Source: Halobacteriales archaeon QS_6_64_34 (GTDB taxonomy: Archaea > Halobacteriota > Halobacteria > Halobacteriales > Haloarculaceae). From it: a stretch of 64,000 nucleotides of DNA. The translations under genes and the position numbers were made by a program. The notes beneath the pieces are model-generated. The model was not told where the DNA came from, did no database searches, and saw only the letters and a list, made by a program, of their open reading frames with translations. The stretch is taken from NCBI GenBank assembly GCA_003020925.1, contig PXRT01000006.1:17258-81257 (forward strand). The letters are read 5' to 3'. Of the stretch, positions 40,347-47,923 are shown piece after piece; the first letter of the stretch is position 1, and each line of letters starts with the position of its first letter.

Positions 40347-41396
40347 CTAAACCAGCCCCTCGTACACCTCGACTAACCGGTCGCCGACGCGGTCCAGACC
40401 GTGCTCGCGGGCCGTCTCCTTTGCGTTCTCGCCGAGGCGCTCGCGCAAGTCCGGATTCGATTCGAGCCGCGCGAGCGCTTCGCTGAACTCCCGCTCGTCG
40501 CTACAGATGAGACAGTCGTGGCCGTCCTCGTAGTATTCGCGGAAGACGGGGATATCGGAGAGGACGACGGCCTTCCCGCAGGCCATCGCCTCGAGGACAA
40601 CGATTCCCTGATTTTCGACCTTCGAGGGAAATAGAAAGACGTCACCGGCGCCGTAGGCCCCTCGGATATCGTCGACCCAGCCGGTAAACGTGACGTTCGC
40701 CGGCGGGTCGGCGGTCCACCTTCGCGCCGCGTCGGAGCCGTGGGGGCCGTCGTCGTAGGTCCCGAACCAGGCGAAGTCGTACTCGGTCTGTCGGGCGAGC
40801 TCACAGAACGTCGTCACTCCTTTGCGCTCGAAGACGCTGCCGACGGCGAAGACGACCATCCCTTCGAGGTCGTAGCGGTCTCGGTACTGGTCGCGGAACC
40901 CTTCGAACCCTTCGAGGGGGTCAGTGTCGATGCCGTTGGTCACCGGTTCGATGGGCGCGTCGATAGGGTACGCTTCGAGGACGCCTTTCGTGTACTCGGA
41001 GGGACACAGCACCTGGTCGGCCTGAGAGTAAAACCACTCGAGATACTCCCCCAGCGCCGGCGCGACCAGGTTCGAGCCGCGAAAGCTGCCCCGGAAATCC
41101 TCCCGGGTGACGTGGGCGTGCAGGACCAGCGGGATGTCGTTGCGGTCGGCGTGGCGGGCCACGGCGACCGAACCCGGCCCTATCATGTTGCAGTGAGCGA
41201 CGTCATAGCTCTCAAAGACCGGGTCGTCGAACGCCAGCTTCCCGCAGACGGCCCAGGCCGGGTGGCCGTCAGTCCAGGGCGTCGTCACCACGTCGACACC
41301 GGCGTCGGCGAGCGCCTGCCGCTGGTGGTCGACGGAAGTGGCGATACCGGACCGGTCGAGCCGGTCTTGTAGTTCCAGATAGTTCAGGACGCGCAC
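40347..41396 (-). CDS. GT4-family glycosyltransferase
   Basis: 349 residues. MRVLNYLELQDRLDRSGIAT, HCNMIGPGSVAVARHADRND, VLHAHVTREDFRGSFRGSN, then C-terminal GMVVFAVGSVFERKGVTTFC and PSKVENQGIVVLEAMACGKA with the retaining-GT4 E-x7-E pattern. It differs from the next gene by its FRGSFRGSN segment, seen in haloarchaeal lipid glycosyltransferases. The two probably add successive sugars to one acceptor. Confidence 0.88.
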   Translation of the reverse strand: MRVLNYLELQDRLDRSGIATSVDHQRQALADAGVDVVTTPWTDGHPAWAVCGKLAFDDPVFESYDVAHCNMIGPGSVAVARHADRNDIPLVLHAHVTREDFRGSFRGSNLVAPALGEYLEWFYSQADQVLCPSEYTKGVLEAYPIDAPIEPVTNGIDTDPLEGFEGFRDQYRDRYDLEGMVVFAVGSVFERKGVTTFCELARQTEYDFAWFGTYDDGPHGSDAARRWTADPPANVTFTGWVDDIRGAYGAGDVFLFPSKVENQGIVVLEAMACGKAVVLSDIPVFREYYEDGHDCLICSDEREFSEALARLESNPDLRERLGENAKETAREHGLDRVGDRLVEVYEGLV

Positions 41397-41489
41397 GACC
41401 GGTCACTTGCCGGCCGCGAGCAAAACGATATCGGCTCGCGGCGACCGACGTCGTCCGGAAGGCGTTTGGCCCCCGCTCCCGGATTTCGG

Positions 41490-41780
41490 ATGATGACCGA
41501 CGAGGAGACCATCGCCCGCGAGCGCATCGAACGGCTGCAGTCGATGGCCCGCGAGGCCGTCCACGAGGGTCGCGAGGAGCGGGCCCGCGAGTACGTTCGC
41601 CGCGCCCGTCGCATCGCCGAGCGCCACCGGCTCCGGCTCCCCAAGGACTTCTCGCACTCGATTTGTCGGGCCTGCGATGCCTTCCTCGTCCCCGGTGCCA
41701 ACGCCCGCGTTCGGACCCAGTCGGGCCACGTCGTCGTCACGTGTGACTGTGGGAGTCAGGCACGCTATCCCTACGCATGA
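41490..41780 (+). CDS. rnp4: Ribonuclease P protein component 4
   Basis: Rpp21/Rpr2 zinc protein of archaeal RNase P, supporting tRNA 5' maturation. 96 residues: helical N-terminus (IARERIERLQSMAREAVHEG), AREYVRRARRIAERHRLRLP and a zinc site C-R-A-C ... VTCDCG, closing RYPYA. Two adjacent ATG codons (41490, 41493) are possible starts. Confidence 0.95.
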   Translation: MMTDEETIARERIERLQSMAREAVHEGREERAREYVRRARRIAERHRLRLPKDFSHSICRACDAFLVPGANARVRTQSGHVVVTCDCGSQARYPYA

Positions 41781-41794
41781 GCCGTTGGTGATGC

Positions 41795-41802
41795 TTTTAA
41801 AT
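41795..41802 (+). promoter_or_regulatory. TATA box for yhbY-mscS unit
   Basis: TTTTAAAT centred about 26 nt upstream of the ATG at 41825; leaderless start. Confidence 0.65.
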
Positions 41803-41824
41803 AACTCCACAGTTACTTTCGACC

Positions 41825-42073
41825 ATGCCATCGAAATCGAGAGACCAGCGGATTCACGACCTGGACGCGACGCTCCGGGTCGGCAAACACGGCGTCGAAT
41901 CCGTCGCGGACGAACTCGCAAATCAGCTCGAGGATACCCAGTTCGTGAAAGTGAAGTTCCTGCGTGCGGCTCGCGGCGGAACGACGAGTGAGGAACTGGC
42001 CGACGAACTCGCCAGTCGCGTCTCGGCCGAGGTGGTCCAGGTTCGCGGCCACACAGCGGTGTTCGAGCGATAA
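41825..42073 (+). CDS. YhbY/CRM-domain RNA-binding protein
   Basis: 82 residues forming one CRM domain: DATLRVGKHGVESVADELAN, FVKVKFLRAARGGTTSEELA, ending VVQVRGHTAVFER. Associates with pre-ribosomal particles in other organisms. Its stop and the next gene's start overlap by one base (TAATG), implying coupled translation. Confidence 0.9.
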   Translation: MPSKSRDQRIHDLDATLRVGKHGVESVADELANQLEDTQFVKVKFLRAARGGTTSEELADELASRVSAEVVQVRGHTAVFER

Positions 42074-42957
42074 TGCAGGTTCCCGCTATCTCCGCGCTCA
42101 TCCAGGAGTTCCTCCCGCTGGGGCCCGGCATCGCCGGAACTATCGCGAGTCTCCTCGTGTTCGCCGGGGCCTTTGTCGCCGTCTACTTCGTCGGTAAGCT
42201 CGTCGTGACTCCGCTCGTCGACCGGTCGCTTTCGAGTCGTGACCTCGACGCACACGCGCGAAAGCCGATACAGAAAGTCGTCAGCATCCTCATGCTGTTT
42301 GTCGCCGTCGCCGTCGCCTTCGGGATGGCCGGCTTCGAGAACTTCCTGACGGCGATTGCGACTATCGGCGCCGCCGCGACGCTCGGAATCGCCTTCGCGA
42401 TGCAGGACGTCCTGAAGAACTTCATCGCCGGCGTCTTCATTTTCACCGACAAGTCGTTCCGCATCGGCGACTGGATTGAGTGGGACACGAACGCCGGCGT
42501 CGTCGAGGACATCAGCCTGCGTGTCACCCGCGTGCGCACCTTCGACAACGAACTGCTCACCGTGCCAAACTCCAACCTGACCGAAGACGTCATCAAGAAC
42601 CCCGTCGCCAAGGACCGGCTCCGGCTGAAGTTTCTGTTCGGCATCGGCTACGACGACGACATCGACCGCGCGACCGAGATTATCATCGACGAGGCCGAGG
42701 CCCACGAGGACATCCTCGCGGACCCCGCACCGTCGGTCTGTCTCACCGAACTGGGCGACTCCTCGGTCGGCCTGCAGTCCCGCATCTGGATAGACGACCC
42801 CAGCCGCGCTGACTGGGTGAAAACTCGCGGCGAGTACGTCAAAGCCGTCAAACAGCGGTTCGACGAGGAGGATATCACCATCCCCTACCCGAACCGCACC
42901 ATCGGCGGCGGGCTGGAGATGGCCGGCCTCGACAGCCCAATCACTGCTCAGGATTGA
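42073..42957 (+). CDS. Small-conductance mechanosensitive channel (MscS family)
   Basis: Membrane channel releasing solutes on osmotic downshock. 294 residues with three N-terminal helices; the pore helix has the Ala/Gly pattern TIGAAATLGIAFAMQDVLKN. The cytoplasmic beta and alpha/beta domains include FRIGDWIEWDTNAGVVEDIS and VPNSNLTEDVIKNP. Coupled to the upstream RNA-binding gene. Confidence 0.93.
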   Translation: MQVPAISALIQEFLPLGPGIAGTIASLLVFAGAFVAVYFVGKLVVTPLVDRSLSSRDLDAHARKPIQKVVSILMLFVAVAVAFGMAGFENFLTAIATIGAAATLGIAFAMQDVLKNFIAGVFIFTDKSFRIGDWIEWDTNAGVVEDISLRVTRVRTFDNELLTVPNSNLTEDVIKNPVAKDRLRLKFLFGIGYDDDIDRATEIIIDEAEAHEDILADPAPSVCLTELGDSSVGLQSRIWIDDPSRADWVKTRGEYVKAVKQRFDEEDITIPYPNRTIGGGLEMAGLDSPITAQD

Positions 42958-42980
42958 CCTCCTTTCCGCCCTGAGCAAGC

Positions 42981-43283
42981 TCAGGCCTCGGTGTCAACCG
43001 ACGATGCCGGCGACACATCGTTGCTGTCTGCCAGCCAGTAGCCGGTCGCCAGCCCGAAAGTGGCCAGTCCGAGCCCGAACATCGCAGCCCCGAAGTGGAA
43101 ATCAGTTCCCAAAGCATCACCGAGCACCATGCCACCGAACACTGCACCACCGCCGAAGACGCCAGAGGCGACCGACGCTGTCCCGTCCCCCCAGACCAGC
43201 TTCGGATAGCGGACACAGAGCGCTGCAGTGATGGCGAACGTGACGAAGATGCCAAGCAGTATGGTAGCCGACCGGGTCGTCAA
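42981..43283 (-). CDS. Small membrane protein, start uncertain
   Basis: About 100 residues with three hydrophobic segments (SATILLGIFVTFAITAAL, GGGAVFGGMVLGDALG, GAAMFGLGLATFGLATGYWL) and an acidic tail. No ATG or GTG exists before the first helix; TTG at 43283 is the best start I can find, just after the 3' end of the SRP RNA gene. It may be 5'-truncated. A small hairpin (CCTGAGC/GCTCAGG) overlaps its 3' end. Confidence 0.55.
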   Translation of the reverse strand: MTTRSATILLGIFVTFAITAALCVRYPKLVWGDGTASVASGVFGGGAVFGGMVLGDALGTDFHFGAAMFGLGLATFGLATGYWLADSNDVSPASSVDTEA

Positions 43284-43327
43284 CGCGACGAGCCCGGTAA
43301 AAAGTGGGTACTGAATGGTCTGTAAAC

Positions 43328-43611
43328 GGACACTGGGATTGCCCGGCGTTCGGACGCGGGTAATCCCGTTTGCCTCCTCCACCCCGCGACCCCACGAGCG
43401 ACGGGTGTTCGATGGTCCGCTGCTCACTTCCGTGCCTGGCGGAGTGCCTCCCTGCAGATGCGACCACGTGGACCGCCGTCCCCGTGGGACGAGGCTTCCA
43501 CGTTGGCTCACGGGGTCCACGTCCGTCTGACCGGACGCCCCCGGGTTCGGTCCCCGCTGATGACCATACTGCGGGTACAGAGGGGGGCCAAACCCCCCGA
43601 CCTAGTCCACT
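43328..43611 (-). ncRNA. ffs: Signal recognition particle 7S RNA
   Basis: Read on the minus strand, the helix 3 hairpin GGGGGGTTTGGCCCCCC is followed by a CCCGC/GCGGG helix 4, closing GGTC/GACC (helix 2), a long helix 5 (for example GACCCC with GGGGTC), and the SRP54-binding helix 8 with GCCAGGCACGGAAGTGAGCA at about 43419-43438. These are the archaeal SRP RNA parts in order. Ends are approximate, set by a terminal GGAC/GTCC pairing. A TATA-like CTTATG at 43631-43636 lies just upstream. It targets membrane and secreted proteins with SRP19/SRP54. Confidence 0.85.
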
Positions 43612-43698
43612 CTGAACTCCGCCACCGGCCCATAAGGGCCTTTCGGAACTGGAAAACCGCACGGCGACAGGGTGGTCCTGTGGCGCCGCCCGAGCGTC

Positions 43699-44112
43699 TC
43701 AGAAGAGGTCCAGCCCGACGGCAAACCAGACAGCGCCGAGCGGAATCGGGAGCGCGGCGACGACCACGGCCCAGCGGTGCTGTTCGATGAGCGTCGATTC
43801 GGTCAGCCCCAGCACGAGACTGGTCGGTACCGTCGTCGCCCACAGCAGGCTCAGCCCGACGATGAAAACGCCCAGAACGAGCCCGGCGCCGGCGGCGAGG
43901 CTGGGGTCGGTGCGTCCCTCTCGGCCGGCGGCCAGCAGGATGATAGCGAGCAGGGCGAAGACGGCGGCAATCGCCGGCGAGAGCGCGCCGGCACCGTAGT
44001 ACGCCCCGACGGCACTCGTCGTCTCGACGATGAGATACGGCACGACGAGGACCAGCAGATAGGCGACACACCCGACGATACCGACCGTCGGGCCGGTCCG
44101 AAGCCCGTTCAT
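43699..44112 (-). CDS. Four-helix membrane protein (DUF7548-like)
   Basis: 137 residues with about four transmembrane helices (GIVGCVAYLLVLVVPYLIVE, ALSPAIAAVFALLAIILLAA, LVLGVFIVGLSLLWAT, VVVAALPIPLGAVWFAVG) and a short basic loop (GREGRTDPS). Haloarchaeal family of unknown function; the name is from memory. ATG at 44112; divergent from the next gene. Confidence 0.8.
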   Translation of the reverse strand: MNGLRTGPTVGIVGCVAYLLVLVVPYLIVETTSAVGAYYGAGALSPAIAAVFALLAIILLAAGREGRTDPSLAAGAGLVLGVFIVGLSLLWATTVPTSLVLGLTESTLIEQHRWAVVVAALPIPLGAVWFAVGLDLF

Positions 44113-44235
44113 ATCCGCGCTGGGGTCGCGGGCGTCTTAACAGCGACGTTCCGACGGCGGGCCGCGACGAAGCGCGAGTGAGTCCCCAACGACGTGGAGC
44201 GAAACCGGCAAATGGGCCCTGGACCTACTCCGGGT

Positions 44236-44523
44236 ATGGGTTTTGGTTCCACAGCGAAGAAGTTACAGAAAGTCGTCGACATGGCCGACGACCTCTACGC
44301 GAAGCTAAACGAGCAGATGGAGCAACTCCAGAAGCTCCGGGACACAGTCGAGGAGACGAGCGGCCGCGTCGAGGCCATCGACCGCGAACAGGCCGAACAG
44401 CGGGCGCTACTGGAGGCCATCGCCGAGGAGCAGGGGCTCGATACGGACGCGATTCTGGCCGAGGCGGTCATCGAGGACGGAACGGACGAGACGACACAGT
44501 CCGCGCCCGAGACGACCGACTAG
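44236..44523 (+). CDS. DUF5798-like coiled-coil protein
   Basis: 95 residues, MGFGSTAKKLQKVVDMADDL, followed by a heptad-like helix (LNEQMEQLQKLRDTVEETSG, AIDREQAEQRALLEAIAEEQ) and an acidic Thr-rich tail. Matches my memory of DUF5798, a haloarchaeal family of unknown role. Convergent with, and overlapping by 4 nt, the next gene. Confidence 0.85.
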   Translation: MGFGSTAKKLQKVVDMADDLYAKLNEQMEQLQKLRDTVEETSGRVEAIDREQAEQRALLEAIAEEQGLDTDAILAEAVIEDGTDETTQSAPETTD

Positions 44524-45146
44524 AGCGTCACCGTCTGGCTGTCGTCATCCGGCAGCGTGAGCGTCGCCGTCCCGTCGGCGTTGATATCGATAGTGGCGTC
44601 GAACAGCTGGTCGAGCGTGGACAGCGTCTCGGCGTCGTGGGCCGTGGACTCGATAGTGTACAGCCCCAGCCCCTCGACGCTCTCGACCCGTGAGGTAAAC
44701 ACGTGGAGGAACCGGAACACCGTCTGGAGGTTCGCATACACCAATAGGGTCGTCAACGAGTCGACCAAAACGCGGTTGTGCTCGCGTTGCTGGTCCGTGT
44801 AAAACGACTGGATGTACTCGGAGAACTTGACGCCGATATCGCTCATATCCCGAGGGGACGACGCGTACTTCGTCATCTCGGTGTCGGTGGAGCGACCGAT
44901 ATGCTGAGTGACGGCGTCGACGACTGCTATGTCTGCCGTCCCATCGATTAGGGGCGCGAAGCTATCGCGCACCCGAGCAGCGCTGTCGCGAGTCGAGACA
45001 ACAATCGTCCCTTCGCCGCGTCGGGCGCCTACGGCGAGTGTCTCCATCGCCAGACAGCGCTTGCCCGACAGGGGTGGCCCGGAGAGCAGGATATTCGTCC
45101 CCTGTGGCACCGATGTGCCGCTGAATGGAGGGTCTAGTTCGTACAT
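44520..45146 (-). CDS. RecA/RAD55-like ATPase domain protein
   Basis: 208 residues of a single RecA-like fold. Walker A is degenerate but recognisable (ILLSGPPLSGKRCLAMETLA), with a Walker B-type VLVDSLTTLLVYANLQTVFR. Similar haloarchaeal proteins (DUF7504 group, KaiC/RAD55 relatives) are often linked to signalling rather than repair. Minus-strand TATA-like CTATATG near 45195-45202 lies upstream. Confidence 0.8.
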   Translation of the reverse strand: MYELDPPFSGTSVPQGTNILLSGPPLSGKRCLAMETLAVGARRGEGTIVVSTRDSAARVRDSFAPLIDGTADIAVVDAVTQHIGRSTDTEMTKYASSPRDMSDIGVKFSEYIQSFYTDQQREHNRVLVDSLTTLLVYANLQTVFRFLHVFTSRVESVEGLGLYTIESTAHDAETLSTLDQLFDATIDINADGTATLTLPDDDSQTVTL

Positions 45147-45315
45147 AGAGTGGAGACAGTGAACCGGAAACTACTTTCATGTGGCTCTGACACACATATA
45201 GATTTTTCGGGTCCCCTGTAGTGGAATTTACCATAGGGGGCCGGAGAGAGGCCCCGCTCCGAGTGGACCAGGTGGCCGTTGTGTCGGTCCCACATCGTCG
45301 TCATGAATCGGTTGG

Positions 45316-45322
45316 TTTAAAC
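45316..45322 (+). promoter_or_regulatory. TATA box for tRNA-Arg
   Basis: TTTAAAC centred 30 nt upstream of the mature tRNA 5' end. Confidence 0.55.
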
Positions 45323-45348
45323 CGAAACACCGGTCATGGTAGTGTACA

Positions 45349-45423
45349 GGGCGCTTAGCTCAGCCTGGACAGAGTGCTTGGCTTCGGACCAAACCGTCGG
45401 GGGTTCAAATCCCTCAGCGCCCG
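45349..45423 (+). tRNA. tRNA-Arg (anticodon TCG)
   Basis: Acceptor GGGCGCT/AGCGCCC, D-arm GCTC...GAGT, anticodon arm CTTGG-CTTCGGA-CCAAA with anticodon TCG (one mismatch at the top of the stem), T-arm GGGGG/GAGGG-type TTCAAAT-CCCTC, discriminator G. CCA is not encoded. Part of its T-arm is duplicated in inverted orientation 46 bp downstream. Confidence 0.9.
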
Positions 45424-45463
45424 TGACTTCTGCGCAAACGACAGTGAGCGCTGAGGAGCGTCG

Positions 45464-45481
45464 GCTGAGGGATTTGAACCC
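45464..45481. repeat. Inverted copy of the tRNA-Arg T-arm
   Basis: GCTGAGGGATTTGAACCC is the exact reverse complement of 45401-45418 inside tRNA-Arg. It could be a tRNA relic, an attachment-site remnant, or a transcript-end hairpin partner. Confidence 0.7.
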
Positions 45482-45507
45482 TCTCAGTCGCGCGCCGCTC
45501 CCACACA

Positions 45508-45514
45508 GTTATTT
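45508..45514 (+). promoter_or_regulatory. TATA box for 45537 gene
   Basis: GTTATTT centred 26 nt upstream of the GTG at 45537, supporting that GTG as a leaderless start. Confidence 0.5.
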
Positions 45515-45536
45515 CTGTCGGGGTACTGGAGTAGGT

Positions 45537-45995
45537 GTGACAGAGTGGCCACCGGCCGACCCCGCCGACGCATCAGCGGTCACACAACAGCGAGACGAAC
45601 TTATCGCGGCAGTCAGGGACCACGCCGGCCAGATTGCCTACCAGCTGGCTCGCCTCCAGGGTGGGGATTACGGCTCGGCGACCATCGAGACCGACCGGGC
45701 CGAGTGGACAGTCAAGTACGAGGGTGGCGACCTGGAGTATCTCCGTTATGACCCCGGACGCGGCGACGAGGTGTACGTCATCTCGACGAAGCAGCCGCCC
45801 GAGCCGGGTGCGCTGGCCGACGCGCTCGCGGACTATGACGCCTTCGTCGCCGAGCGCGACCGCGTACTGGACCGGATTCGGGAGGTCTGTGACCGCATCG
45901 CTCGACAGTACGCGCCGCTGTTTTCGGCCTTCGTCGAGGCGTACAACGACCACGCCGCGGGGCTAGAGTCCGACCTCGAACGGGTCGAGCCGTAG
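45537..45995 (+). CDS. Conserved hypothetical protein
   Basis: 152 residues from a GTG start (MTEWPPADPADAS). Helical N-terminus (RDELIAAVRDHAGQIAYQLA), a central strand-rich region (TIETDRAEWTVKYEGGDLEY) and a long C-terminal helix (DYDAFVAERDRVLDRIREVC). Soluble, acidic, no recognised family or motif. Confidence 0.75.
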   Translation: MTEWPPADPADASAVTQQRDELIAAVRDHAGQIAYQLARLQGGDYGSATIETDRAEWTVKYEGGDLEYLRYDPGRGDEVYVISTKQPPEPGALADALADYDAFVAERDRVLDRIREVCDRIARQYAPLFSAFVEAYNDHAAGLESDLERVEP

Positions 45996-46046
45996 CGGCG
46001 GTCGTCGTGTCGGTACACCTATACCCCGCGAGGTCCGGGAACGAAC

Positions 46047-46649
46047 GTGGATTCTAATGACGTCCGGGAGGCGTGGGCCGACCGGTCCGGCGAGTACTCA
46101 CCGACCTACTACGCCCACTACGGGCCGGACGAGACGAGCGAGTTGGTGCGGGCGAAGATAGGACGGTACGTGGGCACGGACGCGCGGGTACTGGAAGTCG
46201 GCTGTGGCGTCGGCCGACACCTCGCCGAGCTGGTCTCGGCGGGCTTTACGGAGCTGTCGGGCGTCGACGTGAACGACGATGCGCTCGCGGTCCTGCGGGA
46301 CACGTACCCCAAGCTCGGGGCCGTCGGCGAGTTCCATGCGGGGACCATCGAGGGGTACGTGCAGTCACTCGAGACGGACGCCCTCGACGCCGTCTTTTCG
46401 GTCGAGACGCTCCAGCATATCCATCCCGAGACGACCTGGGTGTTCGAGGAGCTGGCCCGGGTTACCGGTGACCTCCTCGTCACCGTCGAAAACGAGAGCG
46501 GTGAGTACGGGACGGTAAACCACGTCGACGACCAGTTACCGCTGTACTACCGGGACTGGCAGCGGGTGTTTACCGAACTGGACTTCGAGGAAATCGAGTC
46601 CCTAGAGCGAAAGCGCGATACGGTTCGGGTCTTCCGGAACCGGGACTGA
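46047..46649 (+). CDS. Class I SAM-dependent methyltransferase
   Basis: 200 residues. SAM-binding motif I VLEVGCGVGRHLAELVSAGF, motif II acidic GVDVNDDALAVL, and post-motif FSVETLQHIHPETTWVFEEL. Small-molecule type methyltransferase; substrate unknown. The GTG start at 46047 is supported by CCTATACC at 46018-46025, about 26 nt upstream, as a TATA box. Confidence 0.88.
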   Translation: MDSNDVREAWADRSGEYSPTYYAHYGPDETSELVRAKIGRYVGTDARVLEVGCGVGRHLAELVSAGFTELSGVDVNDDALAVLRDTYPKLGAVGEFHAGTIEGYVQSLETDALDAVFSVETLQHIHPETTWVFEELARVTGDLLVTVENESGEYGTVNHVDDQLPLYYRDWQRVFTELDFEEIESLERKRDTVRVFRNRD

Positions 46650-46774
46650 TACTGTGGCGGTACGTTCCCGAAGCGATTCGACTCTCGGGGTGTCAGACGC
46701 GCTGCCGTTCCAGTGTTGACGGTCAGCGAAGCCAACGGCTGAGCGAGTCCAAGCACCGAGTTCCGTCGGGCGGA

Positions 46775-46780
46775 TTTATA
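46775..46780 (+). promoter_or_regulatory. TATA box for DHH gene
   Basis: TTTATA centred 27-28 nt upstream of the GTG at 46805. Confidence 0.6.
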
Positions 46781-46804
46781 CTGTCCCAAATTCAACGGTC
46801 TTCT

Positions 46805-47923
46805 GTGGGACGGATGCCCCCGGACCGCAGCGTCGCCACGAGGGCTGTCGACCACACACAGCAAATGAGCTCCGACACGGAACTCCCGATGAACGAACCA
46901 CAGCAGCTCTGGGAGTTGCTGGGCAGCAACGAGACGCTCACTATCGTCTGTCACGACAATCCCGACCCGGACTGTTTAGCAAGCGCCCTCGGCCTCGGCA
47001 CCATCGCGGCCGCTGCGGGCATCGACGAGCGATACATCTGCTACGGCGGGGAGATATCCCACCAGCAAAACCGGGCGCTGGTGAACGTCCTGGATATCGA
47101 ACTGGAGCCGTTCTGCATCGAGACGGTTCGGAACCGACCGCCAGAGAACCTCGTGGCCTTCGTCGACCACTCCGTCCCGGGCGAGAACAACCGCGTGCCA
47201 CCCGGGACGGATATCGACATCGTCATCGACCACCACCCGGTTGACGACGTTTTGGCCCGGTTCGTCGACAGCCGCGAGGCCGTCGGGGCGACGGCGACCA
47301 TGCTGACCGAGTACATCCGGGCGCTCCCGATGGAACCGACAGCACGCGTCGCCACCGCGCTCCTCTTTGCCATCCGGCGGGAGACGCTCGATTTCCTCCG
47401 TGGGGTCACCACCAGTGAGTACGAGGCCGCCGCCTACCTCCACGAGTTCAGCGAGCCGAAGACGGTTCGGAAGCTCTCGGCACCCGCCGTCACCAGCGCC
47501 ACAATCGACACAATCGCTCACGCAATCGAGAACCGGCAGGTCGCGGGGTCGGTGCTCATCTCACAAGTCGGCCGGACCAGCGAGCGTGATGCGCTCCCCC
47601 AGGCGGCCGACTACCTGCTGAATCTCGAAGGCATCGAGACGACCATCGTCTTCGGGCTGGTCGAGGACACGATTCAGTTGAGCGCCCGCTCGACGGACCC
47701 GCGAGTGAACGTCGGCACAGTGGTTCACGACGCGTTCGACGACGTCGGCAGCGCCGGTGGCCACCGGGAGATGGCCGGGGGGACTATCGAGCTCGGCATC
47801 TTTTCGGGATACACAACAGATGACACGCAGCTCATGGGTATCGTCGACCAGGTCATCACCGCGCGGCTGCTGAACGCGCTGAACATCGACGAGTCCGGCG
47901 ACGCGGTGGAAAGAGATTCTTAG
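46805..47923 (+). CDS. DHH-family phosphoesterase (NrnA-like)
   Basis: 372 residues from GTG 46805; ATG codons at 46814, 46865 and 46889 are alternatives. DHH domain motifs: CHDNPDPDCLASALGLG, AFVDHSVPG, VIDHHPVDD. C-terminal DHHA1 domain with GSAGGHREMAGGTIELG. Probable nanoRNase/pAp phosphatase or related small-nucleotide hydrolase, manganese-dependent and cytosolic. Convergent with the aCPSF1 gene, stops overlapping. Confidence 0.9.
   Translation: MGRMPPDRSVATRAVDHTQQMSSDTELPMNEPQQLWELLGSNETLTIVCHDNPDPDCLASALGLGTIAAAAGIDERYICYGGEISHQQNRALVNVLDIELEPFCIETVRNRPPENLVAFVDHSVPGENNRVPPGTDIDIVIDHHPVDDVLARFVDSREAVGATATMLTEYIRALPMEPTARVATALLFAIRRETLDFLRGVTTSEYEAAAYLHEFSEPKTVRKLSAPAVTSATIDTIAHAIENRQVAGSVLISQVGRTSERDALPQAADYLLNLEGIETTIVFGLVEDTIQLSARSTDPRVNVGTVVHDAFDDVGSAGGHREMAGGTIELGIFSGYTTDDTQLMGIVDQVITARLLNALNIDESGDAVERDS

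Noticed and set aside
43300..43690. Overlapping short protein frames across this region (for example a 179-codon minus frame)
   Set aside because: The region folds as SRP 7S RNA with the conserved SRP54-binding motif; the frames there are incidental.
45449..45500. A second tRNA gene on the minus strand
   Set aside because: Only a T-arm-like segment is present; no acceptor, D-arm or anticodon arm can be formed.
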